Part shown: positions 42,237 to 51,602 of the stretch, piece after piece
Position numbering within the stretch: position 1 is the first letter of the stretch
Layout of the letters: every line of letters begins with the position of its first letter
Assembly (NCBI GenBank): GCA_020636325.1
Contig: JACJYC010000010.1
Coordinates: 1-64,000, forward strand
Direction of reading: 5' to 3'
DNA length: 64,000 bases
Origin: Lewinellaceae bacterium
Lineage (GTDB): Bacteria; Bacteroidota; Bacteroidia; Chitinophagales; Saprospiraceae
The notes under the pieces: generated by a model
The model's database searches: none
Seen by the model: only the letters and a program-made list of their open reading frames with translations
What the model was told of the DNA's origin: nothing
Made by a program: the position numbers and the translations under genes

Positions 42237-43355
42237 ATGAAACTATTCCATTTTTTACCAATTGCCCTGATTTTCTGGGCTTGCAATAAAATACCTTCTG
42301 CAGAAACGAATTGTAGTCCGGTTTTTTCCCTGTTGAAGGTAAGGAATGAACCCGGCTGGTCCAGCGGTTATAAAATGTGTCAGTCCTTTCAAAAAGGCGG
42401 GCATACGGTACTTATCGGATATAACCGCTTTTCAAACCGCCTTCAGGGATGGAACCTGGATGAAAACCGGGCCGAATTTGAGACCCAACTGCAAATTGAA
42501 GGCCCTGACGCAATCCCGGAAATCGTCAGTTTTTATTATCATAACAAGGATTCCATTTTTATTCTTTCGTTTTTTAGTTTATCGCTTATCCGCTCCGACG
42601 GCGCTACGGTTTGGCGTCGGGTCATCAACAATGACAAATCGGAAATAAACGGCAACCATACGGCGGCAAGCAAACTTTGGTGCGACCCAAACAACAGCTC
42701 CCCAATTTTTTACAGCCGACGCGAAAATGCTGTTTACGCAGCATTCAAGCCGTTGAAAGTCTTCGAGAACGGACGAAAAAAACAGCCGCTTTGCGGAAAA
42801 TTAGGCCTGGCCGACTTTAAGCTTGAACCATTGCCGATCTATTTGCCTGAAACCTATGTCAAGGGTTATTATCCCAATTACGATCAGGCGAATATCCGGT
42901 TTGGAGAAGATCAGATCGTATACGGATTCAATCATAATCCCATTGTATATCGTTACAACGTTAAGACAAAAAAGACAGAATTGATAAATTGTCCTTCCAA
43001 ATTTGTAACTCAATTTGCAGTGCCGATTTCCGAGACCGTCCAGGAAGGCAGTCCGGAATTAATGGGTTATATCGGGAAATATCCACTCTTTTTCAAATTC
43101 AATTGGGACGGAAAGTATTACTACCGGGTTTATGTCGGTGAGGCGTCAGGAGACCCGGGAAATGCCCAAAGAAAAAAATACCTGATGGTATTCGATAATG
43201 ACCTCGGCCTCCAAAGCGACTTTGAACTGCCTGACGGTCTCGCAGCCATGGGCTCCAATGTTCCGGTCGATGACGGAGTGATTTTTTATAAACTTTTCGG
43301 AGAATCCGAGGAAATAAACGAATATATCAAGGTGGGATTGGTGTGTACGAAATAA
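42237..43355 (+). CDS. DUF4221 family lipoprotein (second, intact)
   Basis: 372 aa from the ATG at 42237, chosen because it yields a lipoprotein signal (FLPIALIFWAC, Cys about 15). Family features: QIEGPDAIPEIVSFYYHNKDSIF in the first half and PIVYRYNVKTKKTEL then YRVYVGEASGD late. Predicted beta-propeller, outer or inner membrane-anchored, function unknown. Follows the Cys-rich peptide gene and a stem-loop. A 5'-truncated third copy follows directly. Confidence 0.8.
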   Translation: MKLFHFLPIALIFWACNKIPSAETNCSPVFSLLKVRNEPGWSSGYKMCQSFQKGGHTVLIGYNRFSNRLQGWNLDENRAEFETQLQIEGPDAIPEIVSFYYHNKDSIFILSFFSLSLIRSDGATVWRRVINNDKSEINGNHTAASKLWCDPNNSSPIFYSRRENAVYAAFKPLKVFENGRKKQPLCGKLGLADFKLEPLPIYLPETYVKGYYPNYDQANIRFGEDQIVYGFNHNPIVYRYNVKTKKTELINCPSKFVTQFAVPISETVQEGSPELMGYIGKYPLFFKFNWDGKYYYRVYVGEASGDPGNAQRKKYLMVFDNDLGLQSDFELPDGLAAMGSNVPVDDGVIFYKLFGESEEINEYIKVGLVCTK

Positions 43356-43371
43356 ACCCTACTGCAATTGA

Positions 43372-44034
43372 AATGCCTTCCAAATAATTTGCACCTTTCA
43401 GGGGGCGTTGTTGCATGTTTATTATTCCAGAGCAGATCAATGGGCAATACCGGCTTATTACCAACAACCAATTTGCGCTCAGATTTTGTTAGACCAAAAG
43501 AAAATTGAATTGCTTCCGATGTTTTATCCTGATTCATTTAAAGAGGCAAATTTCACCCCTTTGAATGGGGTCCACTTTTCCTTTAACAAAGAATTAGTCC
43601 TTTTCGGTTTCGGCTCAAGCCCCGACTTATACACTTATAATTTAGAAGACAACAGAACCTTTTCCTACCAAATCAATTCTGCCTTTTACAAAAAACCATC
43701 ACCCTATTCAGGCGCCACGGATGATGATTATGATATGATACGCTATATCTCACAATATACTGTCTACGAAAATCTCTTATTCCATCCTCAAAAAAAATTA
43801 TACTACTTGTTTAGCATAAATACAGCTTTAGAAAACGGAAATACCCTGTTGTTCAACATTTCCGTTTTAGATATCAACCTCAATCTGCTGGGAGAAAGCC
43901 ATCTGCAGGCCGGCAGCAATATGATCCCAAAATATTCCTTTATCGTCCCCGAAGGGATCGCTTTCTACGATTGGTTGGCGGGCAAAGAAAGCCAGGCAGT
44001 TTATGAGGTTTTTGATTTCGATTTTAAGCGGTAA
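43372..44034 (+). pseudogene. 5'-truncated third DUF4221 gene
   Basis: The frame after a TGA at 43369 has no ATG; about 208 residues are homologous to the C-terminal half of the protein at 42237 (LLPMFYPDSFKEANF versus PLPIYLPETYVKGYY, then LVLFGFGSSPDLYTYNLED versus IVYGFNHNPIVYRYNVK). No signal peptide is encoded. The first half is missing, so this is a decay product of tandem duplication. Confidence 0.75.
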
Positions 44035-44061
44035 CTTTGCGCTAAACCATTCCCTTTCAAA

Positions 44062-45249
44062 ATGCTATCCAAACCGGCTGTATACTGGGTACCGGTTATC
44101 ATTACATGCGTCGTCCTGGCCTTATCCGGGTGCTGCAGTGAACCCGCACCCCCGGCAACGATCCCGACTATTGACATCGAGCTGAAAAATACGACCCTCC
44201 TATCTCTTGGTCATCTCCTGGATGCATCCCAACTAATCCCCCTGGAATTAACCGATAACAGCGGCCTGGATTACATCCACAAAGTCGTTGCGCACGATGA
44301 CAGGATGTATGTTTTCAACGAGATCGAAGCCTCGTATGATAAAAGCCTGGTCATATTCAACCAGGAAGGGCATTTCCTTAAGCGCTTGTCGGCCAATACG
44401 GACGGACCAGGGAATTTTCAGTTCATCAGTGATTTCTTTGTTCACAATGACAACCTTGAGATCATTGATAAAATCAGAAAAAAAATAATCCGGTTTGACC
44501 TGGCCGGCAACTATATCGATGAGCACGGCATCGACCTGCAATGCGATAAAGTGCTCGGATTCAATGACGGAACACATATTTGCTTCAGGGCAAACGCCTA
44601 TGACTATTCCGATGATAAATCAATTTTCAACCTGATTTACTTTGATGAAAAAGGAAAAAAAATAGAAAAAGAATTTGTCCCGTTTCCCCCTATTTTAAAG
44701 GATAGGTCTTTCAGGATATCCGAGTTCTTTTTTCCCTCATCCGAACCGGACCAATACCTTTACAGCGACTTTTTTAATGATACGATCTATTTGTGCAGAA
44801 AGGACGCGGTTGTTCCGGCATTTTTATTAAACCCGCCAAACGCTTTGGATCAAAGGCGAAAAATTGAAACCATTTCGAAATTTCCTCCCCAAAGTCAGCA
44901 ATTCTTTTCAGAATTCATGTCGTTCATCAACAGCCCGGAAACCTTTTCCAAAACAGAATTGGTAGCCGACTCCAAAGACGGCCTTTTTCTATCGTTCAAA
45001 TACCGGCAACTCCGTTATTTCTATTTGCACCGGCCATCAGGTGATCAAGTGCTTTCCTTTAAATTCATCACCCAGCTGTTTCCCATCGACAGCGAATATT
45101 TTTTCATGATCATCTGGGATCCGCAAACCATTAAAAACGATTACAATTCCTTTTTTGAAAACGACCGCTACCGACCGGTTTTTGATCCATTCGACGATAC
45201 CTCCAACCCCGCCCTGCTGAAGGTGAGCATTCAGAAACTTTTTGAATAG
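44062..45249 (+). CDS. Six-bladed beta-propeller lipoprotein
   Basis: 395 aa. Lipobox LALSGC at about residue 19-24. DASQLIPLELTDNSGLDYIHKVVAHDDRMYVFN is the typical opening of Bacteroidota 6-bladed propeller proteins (PF17170-like), followed by LVIFNQEGHFLKRL, IIDKIRKKIIRFDLAGN and YLYSDFFNDTIYLC. Probably surface or periplasmic ligand binding. It closes the DUF4221 cluster. GC content is lower than in the RND genes. Confidence 0.82.
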   Translation: MLSKPAVYWVPVIITCVVLALSGCCSEPAPPATIPTIDIELKNTTLLSLGHLLDASQLIPLELTDNSGLDYIHKVVAHDDRMYVFNEIEASYDKSLVIFNQEGHFLKRLSANTDGPGNFQFISDFFVHNDNLEIIDKIRKKIIRFDLAGNYIDEHGIDLQCDKVLGFNDGTHICFRANAYDYSDDKSIFNLIYFDEKGKKIEKEFVPFPPILKDRSFRISEFFFPSSEPDQYLYSDFFNDTIYLCRKDAVVPAFLLNPPNALDQRRKIETISKFPPQSQQFFSEFMSFINSPETFSKTELVADSKDGLFLSFKYRQLRYFYLHRPSGDQVLSFKFITQLFPIDSEYFFMIIWDPQTIKNDYNSFFENDRYRPVFDPFDDTSNPALLKVSIQKLFE

Positions 45250-45322
45250 CCTCGCTGCTAACACCATTCAAAAGGAAACTTTGACCCACTGCCTTTTTTC
45301 GTTTTCAATTACGGATTCTGTA

Positions 45323-45353
45323 TTGGAAATTGCGCGAAATTGATTTAAATTTG
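45323..45353 (+). promoter_or_regulatory. Promoter for the second RND permease gene
   Basis: TTG (45323-45325) and TAAATTTG (45346-45353) are 20 nt apart, a good Bacteroidota match. The permease ATG is about 150 nt downstream. If real, the permease is transcribed separately from the adaptor gene. Confidence 0.6.
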
Positions 45354-45432
45354 GGATTTACGCACCACTTGAAGTCTATGTTCATATTTCCCGAAAACCG
45401 CCTTACCGATTATTTCCGATTTATGCCCCGCT

Positions 45433-45471
45433 GGGGCGACCCTCGTTGGGGCGACCCTTGTGGTCGCCCAC
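45433..45471. repeat. GGGGCGACCC REP-like palindrome in the RND leader
   Basis: GGGGCGACCC occurs twice, followed by GGTCGCCC, forming a hairpin (GGGCGACC / GGTCGCCC) in the 5' leader. An AUG at 45379 opens a 42-codon frame through this palindrome whose stop overlaps the permease start. Confidence 0.65.
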
Positions 45472-45502
45472 CCACCCTAAAAACGCCCAAAAACACCGCC
45501 CC

Positions 45503-48500
45503 ATGCTGAGGTTCCTCCTCCTCCGCCCCGTCGCCGTCATCATGGTCACGATCGGCCTTTGCATTCTTGGGGTTGTCGGCGCCCGCTTGTTGCCCGTTTC
45601 GCTGTTGCCGGACGTGGCCATTCCGCGCATCACCGTCCAACTGGAATACCCCGGCCGGTCGGCCCGCGAGATCGAGGAAAGCGCTGTCAGGCTCCTGCGC
45701 AACGGACTCCTTCAGGTGGGTAAGCTCCGCGATATCCGCAGCAGCACCCGCAACGGCAGCGCCTCTATCGCCCTGGAGTTCGCCTATGGGGTCAATACCA
45801 ATCTGGTCTTCATCGAGGTCAACGAGAAGATCGACCAGATGATCGGCCAGTTGCCGCGCGACCTCGCCCGCCCGCGCGTGGTCAAAGCCAATATTTCCGA
45901 TCTGCCCGTATTTTACCTGAGCGTCATCCCCGGTCGTGACGCGGAAATGCTGCAACTGAGCGAATTCGCCCGCTCCGTGCTCAAACGCCGCATCGAACAA
46001 CTCCCCGAAGTGGCCTTCGCCGACCTCACCGGCCTGTCCGAGCCCGAGATCCTGATCCGGCCCGACTATCGCCGCCTGGAAGCATTGAATTTGACCGAAC
46101 AGGATCTCTCCAGGGTACTGGAAGAGAACAACCTCCAACTCGGCGGCATCCTGCTCCAGGACGGTCACTATCAATACGCCATCCGCTTCTCGTCGCGCCT
46201 GCAAAGCCTCGATGATATCCGCAACCTCCCCATGAAGGCCGGCGAACGCCTGATCAACCTTGGTGAACTGGCAACGGTGGAATTGCAGGCCTCCCCGGCC
46301 CGCGGCAGCTTCCGGCACAACGGCCGCCCCGCTCTGGCCATGACCATCCGCAAGCAAGCCGACGCCAGCCTGTTTGCCTTGCAGGACGCCTTTCGCATCC
46401 TGCTTGACAACCTGCGCAAAGAATACCCCGAATTGTCCTTTGAGGTATCCAACGACCAGACGGAACTGCTCACGGCTTCCATCCGGAACCTGCTCACGAG
46501 CCTGGGTTACGGCGCATTGTTCGCCTTTCTGATCCTGTTTCTTTTCTTCCGAGAGTGGCGGACGCCTGCCCTGATCAGCATGGTGGTGCCGGTATCCCTC
46601 GTCATTGCATTTTTCGGTTTGTACCTCGCAGGTATTTCCGTCAATACCATTTCGCTGGCCGGCCTCATCCTGGGTGTCGGCCTGATGATCGACAATTCCA
46701 TCATCGTCATTGAAAATATCCGGCAGCAATTGCGCCTCGGTTTGCCGCCGCTGGAAGCCTGCGCACTGGGCGCCGATGAAGTGATCCGCCCGCTCATCAG
46801 TTCCGCCCTCACGACCTGCTCGGTTTTCTTGCCGCTGGTATTTCTGAGCGGCCTGGCCGGCGCATTGTTCTACGATCAGGCGATTTCCATCACCATTGCG
46901 CTGGGAGCCTCCTTGCTGGTGGCTTACGTATTGCTCCCGGTATTGGTCCGCCTGATGAGCCGCCGTCTGACGGGCAAGATCGTACCGGAAGCCGAAAACT
47001 GGCTGGCCTCCGCCCAGACCGGTTGGTTTGCCCGTTCGGTGGATTGGGTGATGCGGTACCGGTATCCGTTTCTGGCCGGCGTAACTGCGCTGGCGCTGGG
47101 AGCCTTTGCACTGCTTAACCGGCTGCCGAAAGAGCAATTTCCCAAACTCACCCGGCAAGCCCTGGAACTGGCTGTCGACTGGAACGAAAACATAAGCCTC
47201 AAAGAGAATGAAGCCCGCATTGAAGCCCTGTTGCGCGAATCCGGCGGCGAGGTGGCCACCAGCCTTTCCTTTGCCGGCGAGCAGCAGTTTTTATTGGAAG
47301 AGCAGACGCCGTCCATCAACGAATCCCGTTTGTTCCTTTATCCGCCGGACGGGGTCACCGTGGAAGCCCTCGGCCGTCATCTTTCCGCCTGGTTGAATAC
47401 CGGGTATCCCGGCGCTGCGTTCAGCGCAACCCCGATCAAAAACCTGTTCGATCAAGTGTTCGGCCAGGACCAACCCGACCTGGTCATTCGGATCCAATCG
47501 CTGGCCGACAGCCGGACACCCGCGCCCGAAGCGGTAGAACCCCTGACGGAAACCCTGATGAAAGAAGGATTTCAACCCGCCGTTCCTTCGGTCGAAACCC
47601 AGTATGCCATCCGCATACTGCAGGAAAAAGCCATCCTTTACAATGTGCCGCAAAGCAGGATCTTCGACCGGCTCCGCGCACTGTTCAATGCCAACCGCGT
47701 GGTATCCCTGGAGACCGGAGCGCAGGCGATCCCCGTGGTATTGGGCGCCGACAGCCCTTCTTTTTTCAAAGCGATCAACGAGGCGGGGGTGGAAAACGAC
47801 GCCGGCAACCGCCTGCCGCTTTCCTATTTTATCGAAATATCGAAGGAAACCGGCTATAAGACCATTACCGGCGATCAGACCGGCGAGGCTTATGAAGTGG
47901 CATTAGGGAAGTACCGGCCCGGTGTAGAAGCGGAGGTCCGCGAATGGGTGGCCGGCCAAAAGGACCTGGGTGTGCATTTCACCGGTCAGGTATTTACGGA
48001 CCGGAACACCATACGGGAACTGACCGCCGTTTTCGCCGTTGCACTGGCCTTGCTGTACCTCATTCTGGCTGCCCAGTTTGAATCCCTGATCCTGCCGGTA
48101 GTGGTCCTGCTGGCGGTACCGTTGGGCGCTGCGGGGTCAGTGGCTGCGCTTTGGGTATCCGGCCAAAGCCTCAACCTGGTATCCCTGATCGGAATAACGG
48201 TGATGAGCGGTATTGTCGTCAATGATGCTATCCTGAAAGTGGACATGATCAAGCGGCTGCGCGGGCAGCAATACAGCCTTGAAGAAGCCATCCATGGCGC
48301 CGGTTACCGCCGGATCCGCCCGATCCTGATGACCACCCTGACCACAGTATTGGCCCTGGCCCCGGTGTTGTTTTCCTCCGGTCTGGGCGCCGAATTGCAA
48401 TGGCCGCTGGCCTGGGCAGTGATCGGCGGGCTCGCGGTAGGTACCCTGAGCAGCTTGTATGTTATTCCGGCGATTTATCGCGCAGTCGGCGATTTCCGGC

Positions 48501-48511
48501 CCGGGAAATAG
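45503..48511 (+). CDS. RND-superfamily efflux permease (second)
   Basis: 1002 aa from the ATG at 45503, chosen because upstream codons come from the palindrome. MLRFLLLRPVAVIMVTIGLCILG is TM1. LEYPGRSAREIEESAVRLLRNGL is the typical first porter loop. LGVGLMIDNSIIVIENIR holds the TM4 Asp. The second half ends with AQFESLILPVVVLLAVPLGAAGS and GIVVNDAILKVDMIKRLR. Complete. It probably works with the adaptor at 40074. The first RND permease (34659-37763) lies inverted at the other end of the block. Confidence 0.94.
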   Translation: MLRFLLLRPVAVIMVTIGLCILGVVGARLLPVSLLPDVAIPRITVQLEYPGRSAREIEESAVRLLRNGLLQVGKLRDIRSSTRNGSASIALEFAYGVNTNLVFIEVNEKIDQMIGQLPRDLARPRVVKANISDLPVFYLSVIPGRDAEMLQLSEFARSVLKRRIEQLPEVAFADLTGLSEPEILIRPDYRRLEALNLTEQDLSRVLEENNLQLGGILLQDGHYQYAIRFSSRLQSLDDIRNLPMKAGERLINLGELATVELQASPARGSFRHNGRPALAMTIRKQADASLFALQDAFRILLDNLRKEYPELSFEVSNDQTELLTASIRNLLTSLGYGALFAFLILFLFFREWRTPALISMVVPVSLVIAFFGLYLAGISVNTISLAGLILGVGLMIDNSIIVIENIRQQLRLGLPPLEACALGADEVIRPLISSALTTCSVFLPLVFLSGLAGALFYDQAISITIALGASLLVAYVLLPVLVRLMSRRLTGKIVPEAENWLASAQTGWFARSVDWVMRYRYPFLAGVTALALGAFALLNRLPKEQFPKLTRQALELAVDWNENISLKENEARIEALLRESGGEVATSLSFAGEQQFLLEEQTPSINESRLFLYPPDGVTVEALGRHLSAWLNTGYPGAAFSATPIKNLFDQVFGQDQPDLVIRIQSLADSRTPAPEAVEPLTETLMKEGFQPAVPSVETQYAIRILQEKAILYNVPQSRIFDRLRALFNANRVVSLETGAQAIPVVLGADSPSFFKAINEAGVENDAGNRLPLSYFIEISKETGYKTITGDQTGEAYEVALGKYRPGVEAEVREWVAGQKDLGVHFTGQVFTDRNTIRELTAVFAVALALLYLILAAQFESLILPVVVLLAVPLGAAGSVAALWVSGQSLNLVSLIGITVMSGIVVNDAILKVDMIKRLRGQQYSLEEAIHGAGYRRIRPILMTTLTTVLALAPVLFSSGLGAELQWPLAWAVIGGLAVGTLSSLYVIPAIYRAVGDFRPGK

Positions 48512-48523
48512 GTTATTTGATAA

Positions 48524-48958
48524 AGGTTCCTTTTTTGGAGCAATGCCAAAAAAGGGACAAAAACCAGTAGCAACGATCAAAAAATCAAAACCTCATCAAT
48601 CAGAAGATAAAAAGCAACGCCCTACGGACGCCCGTCAACTACCAAAATTGCACTTAACGAAGACGGCGCGCGCGGCCGGACAGCAGTGACCGAGTGGAAC
48701 GAGTTTGCTGTCCTAGCGTTTTTTTGGTTCCTTTTTTGGGGCAATGCCAAAAAAGGGACAAAGAACAGAAGCAACAAACAGAAAATCAAAAACTTATCAA
48801 TAAAAAAATCAAAAGCAACCCTTTTGACAAGTCAAGAGGCAACGGGAAGTTGCCGCTTGACACCACACAAAAGACCAAACGCAACGCCCTACGGACGTTA
48901 GTCAATTACTAAAACGCTCTTAACGAAGACGGTGCGGGCAGGCGGACAGCAGTGACCG
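48524..48958. repeat. Two tandem copies of a ~200-bp palindrome-rich module
   Basis: Each copy begins with the hairpin CCTTTTTTGG-GCAATG-CCAAAAAAGG (48529-48555 and 48730-48756). It goes on with CAACGCCCTACGGACG, CTTAACGAAGACGG and ends GGACAGCAGTGACCG (48678 and 48944). The first copy closes with TGCTGTCC as a second hairpin (48678-48685/48706-48713). Short frames here are not convincing genes. Confidence 0.8.
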
Positions 48959-49016
48959 AACATTCGCCGGCAGTGTTCGTCGTCCATTCAAACAGGATAT
49001 CCCCCGGATTTCCCAG

Positions 49017-49466
49017 TCATTTCACCCGCACATAAGTCTCCACATTCACCTGATCAACGCCGGCTTCCTCCACCTTTTCAACCCCTTTGGTAATGAGGGT
49101 ATCGCCTCTGACGGTGTATTCCAATTCGAACACGCCGCCTTCCCATTCCCGGTAGTTCAGGTAATCCAGATATTCCGTGTAGATATTGCCTTTGATCCCG
49201 ACCCGCCCGCCGCCGGCCACATACACGGCCGTCGAATCTTTTCCGCCGTTCAGGTCGTGCCGCATAAAAGCAAAATGGGTGGGCGTAATGATCTTGATCA
49301 TCTCCTGACCCTGGGTATAGTCCACCGTCGAGGTGTCCCGGCCGTTGATGGTCGTGCCGGTAAGCAATTTCCAGGTACCCAGCAAGGGGGCGGGTTCCGG
49401 CCGGTCCTTTGGCGCACAGGATATGGCGATCAGCGCCGGTAAAATAAGCAGCAGGGTGTTTTTCAT
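49017..49466 (-). CDS. Small lipocalin-like lipoprotein
   Basis: 149 aa. Lipobox ALIAISC (Cys about 17). LGTWKLLTG opens a lipocalin/DUF4488-like barrel, followed by THFAFMRHD, EYLDYLNYREW and VFELEYTVRGDTLITKG. Bacteroidota have many such short exported barrels; ligand unknown. Monocistronic by position. Confidence 0.75.
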   Translation of the reverse strand: MKNTLLLILPALIAISCAPKDRPEPAPLLGTWKLLTGTTINGRDTSTVDYTQGQEMIKIITPTHFAFMRHDLNGGKDSTAVYVAGGGRVGIKGNIYTEYLDYLNYREWEGGVFELEYTVRGDTLITKGVEKVEEAGVDQVNVETYVRVK

Positions 49467-49564
49467 AGAGTTACTTTATTTCAATTGATGATTGATCATT
49501 ACATGATCGTGGATTTTAAATGGCCGTGCCTGTCCTGCCGGTAAAGTATAGTCGGTTTCCCCAT

Positions 49565-49608
49565 ATCAACAATCAACAATCATCAATCATCAACCATCAA
49601 CCATCAAT
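49565..49608. repeat. Heptamer repeat ATCAACA/ATCATCA
   Basis: About six 7-nt units (ATCAACA, ATCATCA, ACCATCA), ending against the stop codon of the DUF1501 gene. Confidence 0.85.
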
Positions 49609-49614
49609 GATTAG

Positions 49615-51045
49615 TCACCCCAAAATCTCCCCCAAAACCTTCCCTTCCCCGTCCGGCGTGGTATAAACCGGCCGCTGCTCGACCTCGTAATGGGTATCCG
49701 GCGGAATGCCGAGCGCGTGGTAGACCGTCTGGTGGATCTGATTGATGTACACGGGCTCCGTAACGGCCTTGAAGGGACGCTCGTCGGCCGTTTCGCCGTA
49801 AACGAAGCCTTTTTTGACGCCGCCGCCCCACAACAGCATGGAGCAGCCGTCGGTGAAATGGCGGTGCATGCCGTAATGCTTCGGACTTTCCACCCGGTCG
49901 GGTACGTCTACCTGATCCAGTACCTTCAACCCGGGGCGGCCTTCCACCAGCATGTCCCGGCTGAATTCGCTGGCCAGAATGACCATCGTGCGGTCCAGCA
50001 AGCCCCGTTCCTCCAGGTCGCGGATCAACAGCGCCACGGGCCGGTCGATCTGGGCTTTCATGTCCACCAAACGGGAATGACCGTTCTCATGCGTATCCCA
50101 CCCCAGAAACGGCTCATATTCCGTGGTAACGCTGATGAACCGGGCGCCGCGCTCCACCAGACGCCGGGCAAGCAGACAACCCAGCCCGAACCGCCCGGTG
50201 TTGTAACGATCATACACTTCCCTGGGCTCCTGGTGCAGGTCGAAAGCGGCGGCATCCGGCGATTTCAGCAGCCGGTAAGCCCGCTCCATGGCCTGCATCA
50301 GGGATTCCTGCTGGTACGAACTGCCGTATTCCCCGAACGGGCTCTTTTTGACCAGCTCCTTATACAGTCGGTTACGGCGTTCAAACCGCCCGAGATCCAT
50401 CCCGGGCGGGGGCTTCACGCTGTCGAGTCCCTGCGACGGATCCGGAATGGAAAACGGCCCGAACTCCGTCCCCAGGAAGCCCGCCGAGTGGAAAGCCTTC
50501 AACTCCTCCCCTTCTCCGACCGTGAATCGCTGCCCGATATCGATAAAAGGCGGAATAACGGGATTGACCGGCCCCAACTCCCTGGCGATCCAGGCGCCGA
50601 TATGGGGCGGCTGTACGGATTGCGGCGGCTCATAACAGGTATGCCAGTGGAACTGGTGGCGGGTGTGCAGAATATGCCCCAGGTCGGCCGCCCGGTAGGA
50701 GCGGATAATGGTCCCGCGGTCCATCACGCTTCCAATCTCCGACAAGCCTTCCGAAAACGATAAGCCGTCCACGGCGGTCGGAATGGATGGAAACGTGCTG
50801 AGCACCTGCTTGCTTTCCATCCCCACCTGATAGGGCGTATAGGTTTTGGGGTCGAACGTCTCGGTATGGCACATGCCGCCCGCCATCCACAGCAGGATCA
50901 CCGAATCGGCCGTGGCAGCGATCCGATCCTTGCGCGCACAAGACGCCAGAAACGGTACGGTAGGCAACCCGGCTGCCATCGCGGCAAGCCCGGCCTGCTG
51001 CATCTTCCGGAGAAACTCCCGACGGGTATGGGACTGGTCGTTCAT
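49615..51045 (-). CDS. DUF1501 (sulfatase-like) exported protein
   Basis: 476 aa. Twin-arginine signal SHTRREFLRKMQQAGLAAMAAG. Then VILLWMAGGMCHTETFDPK (metal-site start of the alkaline-phosphatase-like fold), SYRAADLGHILHTRHQFHW, FLGWDTHENGH, ILASEFSRDM and RHFTDGCSMLLWGGGVKKG, all typical of DUF1501. These proteins nearly always accompany a DUF1549/DUF1553 cytochrome protein, as here (51603-54476, same strand), and are abundant in Planctomycetes and some Bacteroidota. Their role is thought to be in polymer degradation; the reaction is unknown. Confidence 0.92.
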   Translation of the reverse strand: MNDQSHTRREFLRKMQQAGLAAMAAGLPTVPFLASCARKDRIAATADSVILLWMAGGMCHTETFDPKTYTPYQVGMESKQVLSTFPSIPTAVDGLSFSEGLSEIGSVMDRGTIIRSYRAADLGHILHTRHQFHWHTCYEPPQSVQPPHIGAWIARELGPVNPVIPPFIDIGQRFTVGEGEELKAFHSAGFLGTEFGPFSIPDPSQGLDSVKPPPGMDLGRFERRNRLYKELVKKSPFGEYGSSYQQESLMQAMERAYRLLKSPDAAAFDLHQEPREVYDRYNTGRFGLGCLLARRLVERGARFISVTTEYEPFLGWDTHENGHSRLVDMKAQIDRPVALLIRDLEERGLLDRTMVILASEFSRDMLVEGRPGLKVLDQVDVPDRVESPKHYGMHRHFTDGCSMLLWGGGVKKGFVYGETADERPFKAVTEPVYINQIHQTVYHALGIPPDTHYEVEQRPVYTTPDGEGKVLGEILG

Positions 51046-51602
51046 TTTCGCTTATGTTTTCCTAAATTGTAAAATCTAAGTTCCACCATTCATCCTGTCA
51101 ATTATGGCTTTCTGGTTGAATGATTTTATGGTTATACCCACGGCCATTCTACATCTTATGAATGAAGTGATGTAAAATTCACCTGCGCCACTAATGAATA
51201 TCGGCGGCCCATTCGCGTAACAAAAATGGACTTCTGCGATTTGGATTCGCAATACCGATGCCTTTCCCCCTGATTGAACTGCCCGGTACAGCGGTCCGTT
51301 AGGATCGCCATATCTGTAGCACCCCGGCAACGATGTAAGCCACCGGCCTGTAGGGCCGGCATATGAAGATTTACAACGCCGGTTGAAACCCATTCTATTC
51401 ATATTTAGAGGGGCGGCCTGGAATCAACCGACGCTGATGTTGCCGGCCCCAAGTAATCATATTCCGGCCCTACAGGCCGGGAACCCAATATTGAAACCAA
51501 GTGCTACCTGCCATCGTCACCTACCACTTACGACTTACCACTTACAACTTACGACTTATGACTTACGACTTACGACTTACAACTTACAACTTACCACTAA
51601 AT
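51046..51602. repeat. Gene-free gap with paired CCGGCCTGTAGGGCCGG elements and ACTTACN heptamers
   Basis: CCGGCCTGTAGGGCCGG occurs at 51343-51359 and inverted at 51464-51480; the second copy shares its flank (AATATTGGGTT) with 27455. 51526-51600 is an ACTTACN heptamer tract ending against the stop of the next gene. The gap splits the DUF1501/DUF1553 pair by 557 bp. No gene seen. Confidence 0.8.

Noticed and set aside
45410..47158. 582-codon minus-strand frame opposite the second RND gene
   Set aside because: Gln/Gly/Asp-rich antisense shadow with no recognisable domain.
48459..48912. Short plus-strand frames with WFLFWGNAKKG-type sequence
   Set aside because: They are translations of the palindromic module and would occur wherever the repeat lies.
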